In this document: piece by piece, positions 26,416 through 34,922 of the stretch
Numbering within the stretch: the first letter of the stretch is position 1
Layout of the letters: each line of letters starts with the position of its first letter
NCBI RefSeq assembly: GCF_017377775.1
Contig: NZ_JAFVLN010000026.1
Span: 32,759-96,758 of the forward strand
From: Streptomyces sp. VRA16 Mangrove soil
Lineage (GTDB): Bacteria; Actinomycetota; Actinomycetes; Streptomycetales; Streptomycetaceae
Direction: 5' to 3'
DNA: 64,000 nt
Translations under genes and position numbers: made by a program
The notes under the pieces: generated by a model
Told to the model about the DNA's origin: nothing
The model's database searches: none
What the model saw: the letters and a program-made list of their open reading frames with translations, nothing else

Positions 26416-27984
26416 TCAGGCGTCGTCCTGATCACCGGGGCGCAGCCGGCGGGCGAGCCCCTTCGCCAGCTGGCGGGCGGCGACCGGGGCCACGGCGAGC
26501 GTCATCGCGCCGTTCCGCTCCGGGCGCGGCGCGACGACGTAGGCGCGGGTGCGGTGCCAGTGGCGGCGCGCGGGCGGCACGACCGGGAGCGGGATGTCGT
26601 GCGTGACGCCGAGGGCGCGCACGCTCAGCCGCACGGTCTGCGCCGGGACCGGCCGCTGCCCGCGGGGGAACAGTCCGGCGACGGGCAGCGCGACCCGGAT
26701 GAGCGTGCCCTGCTCGCGGCAGTCCAGCTCGACGGCGGCGGGCTGCCCCTGCGCCGTGCCGTCGACGACGACGCACTCCGCGCCGAAGGCCGCGAGGTCG
26801 GGCAGCGAGCTGGACGTGACGATGCGCAGCCCGGTGTCGTCCCACCGCACGTCGGCGGGGGCCAGGAACTGTCCGGCCCAGGCGCTGCGCGTCTCGGCCG
26901 TGATGTCGAACCACTCGTCGGGCAGGCCGAGTTCGGGATCGCGGAAGCAGGGGTGGGCGGCGTACGCGCGCTCGCCCTCCAGGTGCAGCGGCGGCTGCGG
27001 GTGGCGTACGACGTCCAGCAGGGCCTGTGTGGCGCCCCGTTCGGCGAGCCGCATCAGCAGCCGCTGGCGCCGGTCGAGCTTGCGCAGCGCGTAGTCGCTG
27101 CCGTACTTGCGCATGAGCGCGCCGAGCCCCTCGCAGACGGTCCGCTGTTCCTCGTCGCTCAGTTCGAGCAGTTCGGGCGCGACGAGCGGGGCCAGCTCCC
27201 AGGTGGTGTGCCGCTGGTTGATCCAGTCGCGGCCGCGTCCGGGTTCGGTCATCCGCTCGGTGAGGGCCATGATCGCGGTGGTGGCGCGCAGCCGGTCGAC
27301 CATCCGGTGCCGGAAGGTGACGTTGCTGTCGTCCTCGCGGCGCACGGCGAAGTAGTAGTCGTAGTCGGCGAGTACGGAGATCCGCGCGGCCCGGAAGCAC
27401 GCCTCCAGCGTGAACGGCTGGTCGCTGAGGACGGGGTACTCCTCCGGGTAGCGCAGCCCGTGCCGCTCGATCAGTTCGCGGCGGAACAGCTTGGTGTTGG
27501 ACAGCGCCCAGGGCAGCGCCGAGTCCTCGAGGCGCACGTCGTCCTGGGAGGACTTGAAGACGGCGCGGGGCACGGTGCGTCCGTTGACCCCGACCATGCG
27601 GCCCAGCACGACGTCGGACTCCAGCCGGTCGGCGGCGTCGACGAGCCGCTCCAGCGCCTCGGGCCCGAGCCGGTCGTCGGCGCCGACGAAGAACACGTAC
27701 CGGCCGCGTGCCAGGTCGAGGGCCCGGTTGCTCGGCGCGGCGGGGCCGCCGGAGTTGGGCTGGTGCACCACGGTGAAGACGTCGGGGTGCAGTCCGGCGA
27801 ACCGGTCGAGCTCCTTCTCGCCGCCGTCCGTCGACCCGTCGTCGACCGCGATGATCTCCATCCGCCCGTCGAGACCGATGGTCTGCCCGACGAGCGAGGT
27901 GAGGCACTCCGTGAGGTACGGCATCGTGTTGTAGACGGCGACGACGACGCTGACATCCGGCGTACGGCCGGGAATGTTCTGCAT
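26416..27984 (-). CDS. GT2-family glycosyltransferase with C-terminal beta domain
   Basis: A 522-residue protein from ATG 27984 (in-frame ATG 28026 is an alternative; neither has a clear ribosome binding site). The GT-A domain is clear (DVSVVVAVYNTMPYL, IAVDDGSTDGGE, NSGGPAAPSNRALDLARG). The metal-binding motif is FVGADDRL rather than the usual FLDSDD. Residues 270-390 are helical and the last 130 residues look like a beta-sandwich seen in other Streptomyces wall glycosyltransferases. It has no membrane helix. It is divergent from the acetyltransferase gene with only 40 nt between starts. Probable cytoplasmic inverting sugar transferase of the wall-polymer pathway. Confidence 0.85.
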   Translation of the reverse strand: MQNIPGRTPDVSVVVAVYNTMPYLTECLTSLVGQTIGLDGRMEIIAVDDGSTDGGEKELDRFAGLHPDVFTVVHQPNSGGPAAPSNRALDLARGRYVFFVGADDRLGPEALERLVDAADRLESDVVLGRMVGVNGRTVPRAVFKSSQDDVRLEDSALPWALSNTKLFRRELIERHGLRYPEEYPVLSDQPFTLEACFRAARISVLADYDYYFAVRREDDSNVTFRHRMVDRLRATTAIMALTERMTEPGRGRDWINQRHTTWELAPLVAPELLELSDEEQRTVCEGLGALMRKYGSDYALRKLDRRQRLLMRLAERGATQALLDVVRHPQPPLHLEGERAYAAHPCFRDPELGLPDEWFDITAETRSAWAGQFLAPADVRWDDTGLRIVTSSSLPDLAAFGAECVVVDGTAQGQPAAVELDCREQGTLIRVALPVAGLFPRGQRPVPAQTVRLSVRALGVTHDIPLPVVPPARRHWHRTRAYVVAPRPERNGAMTLAVAPVAARQLAKGLARRLRPGDQDDA

Positions 27985-28024
27985 GCCATGCAAACGACCG
28001 ACCGCGCCGCTCGTTGCACAGTTC

Positions 28025-28663
28025 ATGACGACAACGACCGCTTCAGCCCCGACCGCCCGAACCGCCGTCCGGATCGCGGACGGCGCCCAGGTCCATGACT
28101 CCGTGACCCTCGGATCCGGCACCTGCGTCTGGGAGTTGGCCCAGATCCGGGAGGGCGCGACGCTCGGCGAGGGGTGCGTGGTGGGGCGCGGCGCGTACAT
28201 CGGCACGGGGGTCAGCGTCGGCACGCACGTGAAGATCCAGAACCATGCGCTGGTCTACGAGCCCGCGACCCTCGCCGACGGCGTCTTCGTCGGCCCCGCG
28301 GTCGTCCTCACCAACGACCACAACCCGCGGGCGGTCGGTGTGGACGGCGCGCTGAAGTCGGCGTCGGACTGGGAACCGGTCGGCGTGACGGTCGAGGAGG
28401 GCGCCTCGCTGGGGGCCAGGTCGGTGTGTGTGGCGCCGGTACGGGTGGGCCGCTGGGCGATGGTCGCGGCGGGCGCGGTGGTCACCCGTGACGTGCCGGA
28501 CTTCGCGCTCGTGGCCGGGGTGCCGGCGCGGCGGATCGGCTGGGTGGGCCGGGCCGGGGAGCGGCTGGCCGAGCGGGCGGACGGCACCTGGGAGTGCCCG
28601 CGCACGGGCGCCCGCTACGCGGAGTCTCCCGAGGGCCGCCTCACCGAGCTCGGACCCGCATGA
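28025..28663 (+). CDS. Hexapeptide-repeat N-acetyltransferase (WbpD/WlbB-like)
   Basis: A 212-residue left-handed beta-helix acyltransferase: imperfect hexapeptides run from VRIADGAQVHDS through VVAAGAVVTRDVP. The TNDHNPRA loop, the GASLGARSVC block and the ending VPDFALVAGVPARRIGWVG match the WbpD/WlbB group. That group acetylates the 3-amine of UDP-2-acetamido-3-amino-2,3-dideoxy-glucuronate with acetyl-CoA. The C-terminal tail CPRTGARY is also typical. The three preceding pathway enzymes are encoded within 8 kb (29320, 33897 and 34922), which supports this specific role. Start ATG 28025 is preferred over upstream starts that lack hexapeptide sequence. Confidence 0.85.
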   Translation: MTTTTASAPTARTAVRIADGAQVHDSVTLGSGTCVWELAQIREGATLGEGCVVGRGAYIGTGVSVGTHVKIQNHALVYEPATLADGVFVGPAVVLTNDHNPRAVGVDGALKSASDWEPVGVTVEEGASLGARSVCVAPVRVGRWAMVAAGAVVTRDVPDFALVAGVPARRIGWVGRAGERLAERADGTWECPRTGARYAESPEGRLTELGPA

Positions 28664-28679
28664 CTTACGCTGGCCTTCC

Positions 28680-29312
28680 ATGGCAACAAGCACCGCACTC
28701 TGGTCCTTCGCCCTGGTCGTGGGGCTCCTCACCCTCACTCCCGGACTCGACACCGCCCTGATCCTGCGCACCGCGGCCCTCGGCCACCGCAGACGCGCCT
28801 GGGGCGTCGTCCTCGGCATCCAGACCGGCACCCTGCTGTGGGGCGCGCTGAGCGCCCTCGGCGTGACGGCCCTGCTCACCGCCTCCCACCTCGCGTACGA
28901 GATCCTGCGCTGGGCCGGTGCCGCGTACCTGGTGTGGCTGGGTGCGCGGATGCTGTACGCGACGTTCCGGGGCCGCCCGGCGCCAGAGCCGGAGGAGCCG
29001 AGGGCCGGGGCGGACTCGCTGCGCTCCGGCTGGCGCCAGGGCACGCTCACCAACGTCCTCAACCCGAAGATGGGCGCCTTCTACGTCGCGATGCTCCCGC
29101 AGTTCGTGCCCGCGGGCACGAACCACTTCGCGATGGGTCTCGCCCTGGCCTGCGTGCACGTGGCACTGGGCCTGCTCTGGTCGACGGTGCTCATCGGGTG
29201 CGCGCACATCCTGCGGGGATGGCTGCGGCGCCCCCGCGCCCGCCGGGTCCTGGACCGGGTGACGGGCACGGTGATCGCCGTGTTCGGGATGCGGCTCGCG
29301 TTCGGCGAGTGA
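28680..29312 (+). CDS. LysE/RhtB-family amino acid exporter
   Basis: A 210-residue membrane protein with about six hydrophobic segments and the family's N-terminal block VGLLTLTPGLDTALILRTA and NVLNPKMGAFYVAMLPQF. It starts 17 nt after the acetyltransferase stop. LysE/RhtB proteins export amino acids or related metabolites by proton antiport. Nothing ties it to the glycan pathway, so it may be a bystander. The substrate cannot be predicted. Confidence 0.9.
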   Translation: MATSTALWSFALVVGLLTLTPGLDTALILRTAALGHRRRAWGVVLGIQTGTLLWGALSALGVTALLTASHLAYEILRWAGAAYLVWLGARMLYATFRGRPAPEPEEPRAGADSLRSGWRQGTLTNVLNPKMGAFYVAMLPQFVPAGTNHFAMGLALACVHVALGLLWSTVLIGCAHILRGWLRRPRARRVLDRVTGTVIAVFGMRLAFGE

Positions 29313-29319
29313 CCGCGCG

Positions 29320-30615
29320 CTACTCGGCGACGGGCGCGCCCAGCACGATCCGGCACGCCCCCGGCCAGCGCGCGGGGTCGGTGATCCGCCGCCCGTCGAC
29401 CAGCACCCGCACCCCGGGCAGGTCGGCGATCCCCAGCTCGGCGTAGTCCGCGTGGTCGGCCTGCACGACGGCGGCCGTCACGTCCTGCCCGGCGTACGGG
29501 GTGAGCCCCAGCTCGGCCAGCTCCTCGTCGGTGTACAGCGGATCGGCGACGTACGGCACGGCGCCCGCCGAGCGCAGCGCGCCCACCACCCCGAACACCC
29601 CGGAGAACGCGGTCTCCTTGACGCCGCCCCGGTAGGCGGCGCCGAGCACGAGCACCTCGGCCCCCGCCAGGTCCCCGTACGCCTCCGCGAGCCGGGTGAC
29701 CGCGTACCCGGGCATCGCGGCGTTGGCCTCGCGCGCCGCGCGCACGACCGTCGCCTCGGGGTCGTTCCACAGGTACATCCGCGGATAGACCGGGATGCAG
29801 TGCCCGCCCACCGCGATGCCGGGCCGGTGGATGTGGCTGTAGGGCTGGGAGTTGCACGCCTCGATGACCTTGAGGACGTCGATCCCGGCGCGGTCGGCGA
29901 ACCGCGCGAACTGGTTGGCGAGCCCGATGTTCACGTCCCGGTACGTCGTCTCGGCGAGCTTGGCCAGCTCCGCCGCCTCGGCCGAGCCGAGGTCCCAGAC
30001 GCCGTTGGGGTGCGGCAGTTCGTCGCGTACGTCGAAGTCGAGGACGGACTCGTAGAACTCGACGCCGGCCCGCGCCGACGCCACGTCGAGGCCGCCGACC
30101 AGCTTCGGGTAGCGGCGCAGATCGCTGAACACCCGCCCGGTCAGCACCCGTTCGGGGCTGAAGACGAGGCTGAAGTCCCGCCCGGCCCGCAGCCCGGAGC
30201 CCTCTTCCAGCATGGGCGCCCAGCGGGTGCGGGTGGTGCCGACGGGCAGGGTCGTCTCGTACGACACCAGCGTGCCGGGCCGCAGGCCGCGGGCCACCTC
30301 CTTGGTGGCGGCGTCCATCCAGCCGAAGTCCGGGGCGCCGTCGGCGTCGACGTACAGCGGGACGACGAGCACGACGGCCTGTGCCGCGGCGACGGCCTCC
30401 GCCGTCTCGGTCGTGGCCCTCAGCCTCCCTTCCGTGACGGCCTTCTTGAGCCGCGGCCCGAGGTCGTGCTCGCCGGGGAAGGGCTCGACGCCGTCGTTCA
30501 CCAGGGTCACGACGCGTTCGTCGACGTCGGCGCCGACGACCTCGTGCCCCTTGGCGGCGAACTGGACGGCCAGCGGAAGACCGATCTTGCCGAGGGCTAC
30601 TACGCAGATGCGCAT
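29320..30615 (-). CDS. Nucleotide-sugar dehydrogenase (WbpA/WecC-like UDP-HexNAc 6-dehydrogenase)
   Basis: A 431-residue NAD-dependent dehydrogenase that oxidises C6 of a UDP-hexosamine twice to a uronate. Its N-terminal Rossmann motif ALGKIGLPLAVQFA is typical of the WbpA/WecC branch rather than UDP-glucose dehydrogenase. Middle signatures are SYETTLPVGTT and SPERVLTG. Catalytic Cys273 sits in VGGHCIPVYP. It begins two nt after the stop of the GT4 gene (TAGCCATG), so the two are one operon. With the oxidoreductase, aminotransferase and N-acetyltransferase nearby it forms the first step of UDP-diacetamido-dideoxyglucuronate synthesis. UDP-ManNAc as substrate is the main alternative. Confidence 0.88.
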   Translation of the reverse strand: MRICVVALGKIGLPLAVQFAAKGHEVVGADVDERVVTLVNDGVEPFPGEHDLGPRLKKAVTEGRLRATTETAEAVAAAQAVVLVVPLYVDADGAPDFGWMDAATKEVARGLRPGTLVSYETTLPVGTTRTRWAPMLEEGSGLRAGRDFSLVFSPERVLTGRVFSDLRRYPKLVGGLDVASARAGVEFYESVLDFDVRDELPHPNGVWDLGSAEAAELAKLAETTYRDVNIGLANQFARFADRAGIDVLKVIEACNSQPYSHIHRPGIAVGGHCIPVYPRMYLWNDPEATVVRAAREANAAMPGYAVTRLAEAYGDLAGAEVLVLGAAYRGGVKETAFSGVFGVVGALRSAGAVPYVADPLYTDEELAELGLTPYAGQDVTAAVVQADHADYAELGIADLPGVRVLVDGRRITDPARWPGACRIVLGAPVAE

Positions 30616-30617
30616 GG

Positions 30618-32183
30618 CTACTTGCCTCCAGAGACAGCGGTGATCGTCGACGCGGCGGGGACCGCGTCCGGCAGGAGTCGGCGGTAGACACCGTCGAGCA
30701 CCTCGGCCTGCGCCTCCCAGGTCCAGGAGTCGAGGAGGCCGGGGGTGTCGTAGGCGGCGCGGTAGCGGCCGGGGTCGGCGAGCACCGCGCGCACGGCGCG
30801 CACGAAGTCGCCGGTGTCCTCGGCGCGGAACACCTCGCCCTGCCCGTTCTCGCGCACCGCGGCCGCCATCGTCCGCACGTCGCTGACGACGATGGGCAGC
30901 CGGGCGTGCGCGTACTCCATGAACTTGGTGATGAGTGCGAGTTCGTGGTTGGGCCAGTGGTGGATCGGGATGAGGCCTACGTCGGCGCCGGAGAGGAAGT
31001 CGACGACCTGCCAGTGCGGGACGTACGGGAGCACGTGCAGCCGGTCGGCGACGCCGAGTTCGGCGGCCCGGACGAGCAGCCCCTTGATGTAGGCGCTCCT
31101 GGGCGCGAGGACGACGAACGCGGCGTGCACGTCGGGCAGTTGCGGCAGCGCCTCGACGATCGTGCGCAGGCCCCGCTGCTCGGCCGCCGCGCCGCTGTAC
31201 ACGACGAGCGGGGTCCCGGCCCCGATCCCGCACAGGGCGCGCAGGTCGGGCGCGGGTTCACCGGCGTCCTCCGCCGCGGGCCCGCCACCGGGGGCGTTGA
31301 GCACCACGGCGGGCGGTTCGGCCAGCCGGTGGTCGTGCCGGAGCAGTTCGGCGAGTGTGCCGGAGACCGTCACGACGGCGTCCGCGTACGGCGCGTACTC
31401 GCGCTCGTGCGCCACGTGCGCGGCCATCCAACGGGCGTTGTCCGAGCGGGGCTTGATGCCGGGGAGGTACTCGTGCGCGTCCCAGACGAGCTTCACCGTG
31501 TGCCCCTTGGCGCGGGCGCGGGCCACGGCACGGGCGCCGACCCCGATCATCCGGAAGTCGTTGGCGTGGATGAGGTCGGGCCGCAGCTTGTCGATGGTGG
31601 GGCCGAACGTGAACTCGTAGTCCCACAGGTACGGTTCGAGCCTGCGCCAGGCCCGGACGCCCATCAGGGTGCGCACGCCCCGGGCCCACAGCCGGTCCGC
31701 GGGGCCGTCGAGTCGGCGGCGCGCCGCGCGGGCCCGGATCAGCTGGCGCTGGCGCAGCAGGGTCCAGCTCATCATCAGGCGGGCGGCGAGGCGTCGTACC
31801 CGCAGGGCGCGGCCCTCCGCCGCGCACCGCGCCTGGAGGTCGGCACTCCACGCCTTGGCCCGGGCCACCCGGTGGGCGTCGATGCCGCCCGGCCGGTACG
31901 CCAGCGGGTGGCGCAGGGCCGGACGGCGGAACTCGTGCGGGCGGCCGTGCAGCAGCTTGTTCGTGGGCAGGAGCCGGACGTCCGCCTCGCCCAGCTTCCA
32001 GTTGCGGTGCTTGCGGTCGGCGGAGATCCCGAGGAGGGTCACCTGCCAGCCGGCGTCCGCCATCGAGCGGGCGGTCTTCTGGACGCGGGAGTCGCCGTGG
32101 ACGCCGTTGTCGACGAGCATGACGACCCGGCGGCCCCTGCCCTCGGTCGGTGCCGTCTGATCGGGGGCGGAGTGTGATCGCAC
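30618..32183 (-). CDS. GT4-family glycosyltransferase
   Basis: The start is GTG 32183, set by a strong AAAGGGA six nt upstream, giving 521 residues. The GT-B fold is evident: VVMLVDNGVHGDSRVQKTA in the first strand and loop, LIHANDFRMIGVGA, and KLVWDAHEYLPG. In the C-terminal half are VVYSGAAAEQRGL and the donor-site region PNHELALITKFMEYAHARLPIV. A basic segment (about 90-160) could bind membrane. It is co-transcribed with the nucleotide-sugar dehydrogenase, so it may transfer the resulting uronic acid. Confidence 0.87.
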   Translation of the reverse strand: MRSHSAPDQTAPTEGRGRRVVMLVDNGVHGDSRVQKTARSMADAGWQVTLLGISADRKHRNWKLGEADVRLLPTNKLLHGRPHEFRRPALRHPLAYRPGGIDAHRVARAKAWSADLQARCAAEGRALRVRRLAARLMMSWTLLRQRQLIRARAARRRLDGPADRLWARGVRTLMGVRAWRRLEPYLWDYEFTFGPTIDKLRPDLIHANDFRMIGVGARAVARARAKGHTVKLVWDAHEYLPGIKPRSDNARWMAAHVAHEREYAPYADAVVTVSGTLAELLRHDHRLAEPPAVVLNAPGGGPAAEDAGEPAPDLRALCGIGAGTPLVVYSGAAAEQRGLRTIVEALPQLPDVHAAFVVLAPRSAYIKGLLVRAAELGVADRLHVLPYVPHWQVVDFLSGADVGLIPIHHWPNHELALITKFMEYAHARLPIVVSDVRTMAAAVRENGQGEVFRAEDTGDFVRAVRAVLADPGRYRAAYDTPGLLDSWTWEAQAEVLDGVYRRLLPDAVPAASTITAVSGGK

Positions 32184-32395
32184 GCTGGGTCCCTTTGCCT
32201 GGTCTGCCTGGTGAGTTCGTCTTGGGCTCGTCGGGTGCCAGGGTCCGGGCATGTGGCGTGCCACGGCGTCCGTCCGGCTCGGGAGCCCCTGCACGTGCCC
32301 CCCGTTCGGGGCAACGAACCGCCCGGTTCCACGGCAACGCCGCGTCACCCGGATGGCCCCGCGCCGCCCGCCCGGGGTCGCTCGTTCGGCAGTGC

Positions 32396-33871
32396 ATGAA
32401 GTCTCTGCTCCACCGGATCCTCGGACCGCGCCCGGCCCCCGCTCCGTCGCCCGCACCCACCCCGGAGGACACCGTCCGGAGCGAACTCGCCGCGGGCCGG
32501 GAGCCCGCCGCGCTCGGCCGGGTGCTCACCGATCTGCTCGGCCGTGCCGACGCCGCCCACGGCCGCGGGGAGCACACCGAGGCGGCCCGGCACGCCGCGC
32601 GGGCCCTGGAACTGGGCGGCCACCGGGTGCTCCACTTCGACCGGTACAGCTCGCCGCTCGCGCAGGATCCGCACGGGTTCACGGAGCCGTTGCGGGGCAG
32701 CGCGGTGCTGCGCGCGGTCGCGGCGCCGCGCGGCCGGTCCGCGCCTGCCGCCGCGCCGCCCGCGGACCGTCCCCACCGGCTGCTGCTGCTGACCCGCGGC
32801 AACGCCAACTTCCTGCCGCGGATCCGGTCCCACTTCGAGGCCAGGCCCGACACGGAGGTGCGCTTCGTCGACCTGGCGGCGCCGCTGCTGCGCACGCCCA
32901 TGGCGCGCCCCGAGCGCCTCATCGAGCATGTCCTGCGCGGGAGTTCGCCGCCTCCGCGGGAGCTGGAGGCCGGCCTGCGCCCGCTGCTCGACTGGGCCGA
33001 CACGGTCTGGGTGGAGTGGTGCACGGCGGCGGCCGCGCTGGTCACCCTCCTCGATCCGGGGACCACGCGCGTCGTGGTGCGCCTGCACCGGTTCGAGACG
33101 TTCACCCAGTGGCCGCACCTGGTGGACTTCTCCCGCGTCGACGACCTGGTCTTCGTCTCCGGGCACCTGCGCGAGCTGACCGAGTCGGTGCTGCCCCGGC
33201 TCACCGGGCCCGGCGGGCCGCGCCGGCACGTCCTGCCGAACGCCGTCGCCCTGCGCGGTTTCGACCGGCCCAAGAAGGATGCGGCCCGCTTCACCCTCGC
33301 CCTGGTCGGCATCGGCGGTCCGGTCAAGGACCCGGGCTGGGCGATCGAGGTGCTGCGGCTGCTGCGCGCCGAGGACCCGCGCTACCGGCTGCTCCTCGTC
33401 GGCAAGCAGGGCGATCCCGACGTGAGCGCCGCCACCCGCCGGCATCACGACGCGCTGGAGCGCGAGCTCCGCGACCCGGCGCTGCGCGATGCCGTGCACC
33501 TAACGGGCCATCGGGACGACGTGGCCGAGGTCCTGACCGAGGTCGGCACCCTGCTGAGCTCCTCGGTCTGCGAGAGCTTCCACTGCGCCGTGCTGGAGGG
33601 CGCGGCGAGCGGCGCCCTGCCCGTCGTGCGCGACTGGCCGTTCTTCGCGGGCCGCCCGCAGGGCGCCCGCACGCTCTTCCCCGCGGACTGGGTGGTCGGC
33701 TCTCCGCGCGCGGCGGCGGACCGCATCCTCGGTGCGACGGCCACCGAGGAGGGCTGGCGCGCCGCGGGCGCGGCGGCTGCCGCCTACACGCTGGGCCGTT
33801 GGGACTGGCCCGTGGTGCGGGAGTCCTACGACCGGCTGCTAGGGCTCGACCCCGCCCGCAGCGCGGACTGA
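32396..33871 (+). CDS. GT-B glycosyltransferase with N-terminal extension
   Basis: A 491-residue protein from ATG 32396, divergent from the GT4 gene. Residues 1-110 are a Pro-rich start and a helical repeat-like segment (GEHTEAARHAARALELGGH). From about 120 it is a GT-B enzyme: DTVWVEWCTAA, RLHRFETFT, VFVSGHLRE and VLPNAVALRGFDR. Donor-domain features are LVGIGGPVKDPGWAIEVL and SSSVCESFHCAVLEGAASG, where the Glu residues occupy the E-x7-E position. The function is a probable cytoplasmic sugar transferase of the surface-glycan locus; donor unknown. The region between the two divergent genes (32184-32395) must hold both promoters. Confidence 0.82.
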   Translation: MKSLLHRILGPRPAPAPSPAPTPEDTVRSELAAGREPAALGRVLTDLLGRADAAHGRGEHTEAARHAARALELGGHRVLHFDRYSSPLAQDPHGFTEPLRGSAVLRAVAAPRGRSAPAAAPPADRPHRLLLLTRGNANFLPRIRSHFEARPDTEVRFVDLAAPLLRTPMARPERLIEHVLRGSSPPPRELEAGLRPLLDWADTVWVEWCTAAAALVTLLDPGTTRVVVRLHRFETFTQWPHLVDFSRVDDLVFVSGHLRELTESVLPRLTGPGGPRRHVLPNAVALRGFDRPKKDAARFTLALVGIGGPVKDPGWAIEVLRLLRAEDPRYRLLLVGKQGDPDVSAATRRHHDALERELRDPALRDAVHLTGHRDDVAEVLTEVGTLLSSSVCESFHCAVLEGAASGALPVVRDWPFFAGRPQGARTLFPADWVVGSPRAAADRILGATATEEGWRAAGAAAAAYTLGRWDWPVVRESYDRLLGLDPARSAD

Positions 33872-33896
33872 GCGCGAAGGGGCGGGGCCGGCGGGG

Positions 33897-34922
33897 TCAC
33901 GCCCGGACCGGTGCCCTGCGCGCTCCCGGCAGCCGTACCGACACCCGTTCCCGCGCCGACTCCAGGACGGCCGCCGCGACCTCCACGGTCCGCAGGCCCT
34001 CGCGGAGGGTGACGATGCCGGTGGCCTCCTTGCCCCCGACGGCGTCGCGGAACCGCTCGTGCTCCACGAGCAGCGGTTCGCGCTTGGGGGTCGCGAAGCG
34101 GATCATGTCGCCCTCGCTGACCCCGCGGAAGGCGGCCAGCGCCTCCCACTCGGTGGCGACGGCGCCGTTGGCGTAGTGGGTGAGGTCGGCGGTGAGGGTG
34201 TCGGCGACGAAGCAGCCGCGCTCCCCCGTCACCGCCGTGAAGCGCTCCTTCAGCGGGCTGAGCCAGTTGACGAGGTGGCTGACCAGGGTGCCGTCGGTCA
34301 GGTCGCCGGTCACCGTGACCATGTCCTCGTGCTCACGGCCCGACTTGGACAGGGTGCGGGCCGAGAGCGAGGCGTACTCCTGTCCCGTGACCCAGCCGGT
34401 GAGGTCGATGTCGTGCGTGGCGAGGTCCTTGACGACGCCGACATCGGCGATGCGGTGCGGGAAGGGGCCCTGGCGGCGGGTCACCACCTGGTACACCTCG
34501 CCGAGCTCCCCGGCCTCCAGGCGTGAACGCAGGCTCTGCAGCGCGGGGTTGAAGCGCTCGATGTGGCCGACGCCGGCCACCAGGCCCTGCGACGCGAAGG
34601 CGTCGACCAGGCGGCGGGCCGCGACCACGGAGTGCGCGAGGGGCTTCTCGACGAGGGCGCAGACGCCGTGCGCGGCCAGCGCCATGCCGACCTCTTCGTG
34701 GAACGCCGTGGGGCAGGCCACGACGGCGTAGTCGAGGTGCAGGGCGAGCAGTTCGTCGAGCGAGCGGAGCACCGGGGTGCCGCTCGGGAGGGTGCCGCCC
34801 GCCGGGTCCGTCGCGGCGACGAAGTCGACGCCGTCGAGCAGGCTGAGGACCCGGGCGTGGTTGCGGCCCATGGCGCCGAGGCCGATCAGTCCGGCCCGCA
34901 GCCGGTTCGGGGAGTCGCTCAT
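33897..34922 (-). CDS. Gfo/Idh/MocA oxidoreductase (WlbA/WbpB-like)
   Basis: A 341-residue NAD-dependent sugar dehydrogenase. ATG 34922 is preferred over the adjacent GTG because GGGGAG is six nt upstream and TGATG overlaps the aminotransferase stop. The Rossmann fold (LIGLGAMGRNHARVL), EKP (92-94) and the active-site block KDLATHDIDLTGW (His170, Asp173) are intact. Coupling to a DegT aminotransferase is the classic WbpB-WbpE arrangement: oxidation of UDP-GlcNAcA at C3 followed by transamination. Alternative 3-oxidation of another UDP-sugar is possible but less likely given the dehydrogenase and acetyltransferase nearby. Confidence 0.87.
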   Translation of the reverse strand: MSDSPNRLRAGLIGLGAMGRNHARVLSLLDGVDFVAATDPAGGTLPSGTPVLRSLDELLALHLDYAVVACPTAFHEEVGMALAAHGVCALVEKPLAHSVVAARRLVDAFASQGLVAGVGHIERFNPALQSLRSRLEAGELGEVYQVVTRRQGPFPHRIADVGVVKDLATHDIDLTGWVTGQEYASLSARTLSKSGREHEDMVTVTGDLTDGTLVSHLVNWLSPLKERFTAVTGERGCFVADTLTADLTHYANGAVATEWEALAAFRGVSEGDMIRFATPKREPLLVEHERFRDAVGGKEATGIVTLREGLRTVEVAAAVLESARERVSVRLPGARRAPVRA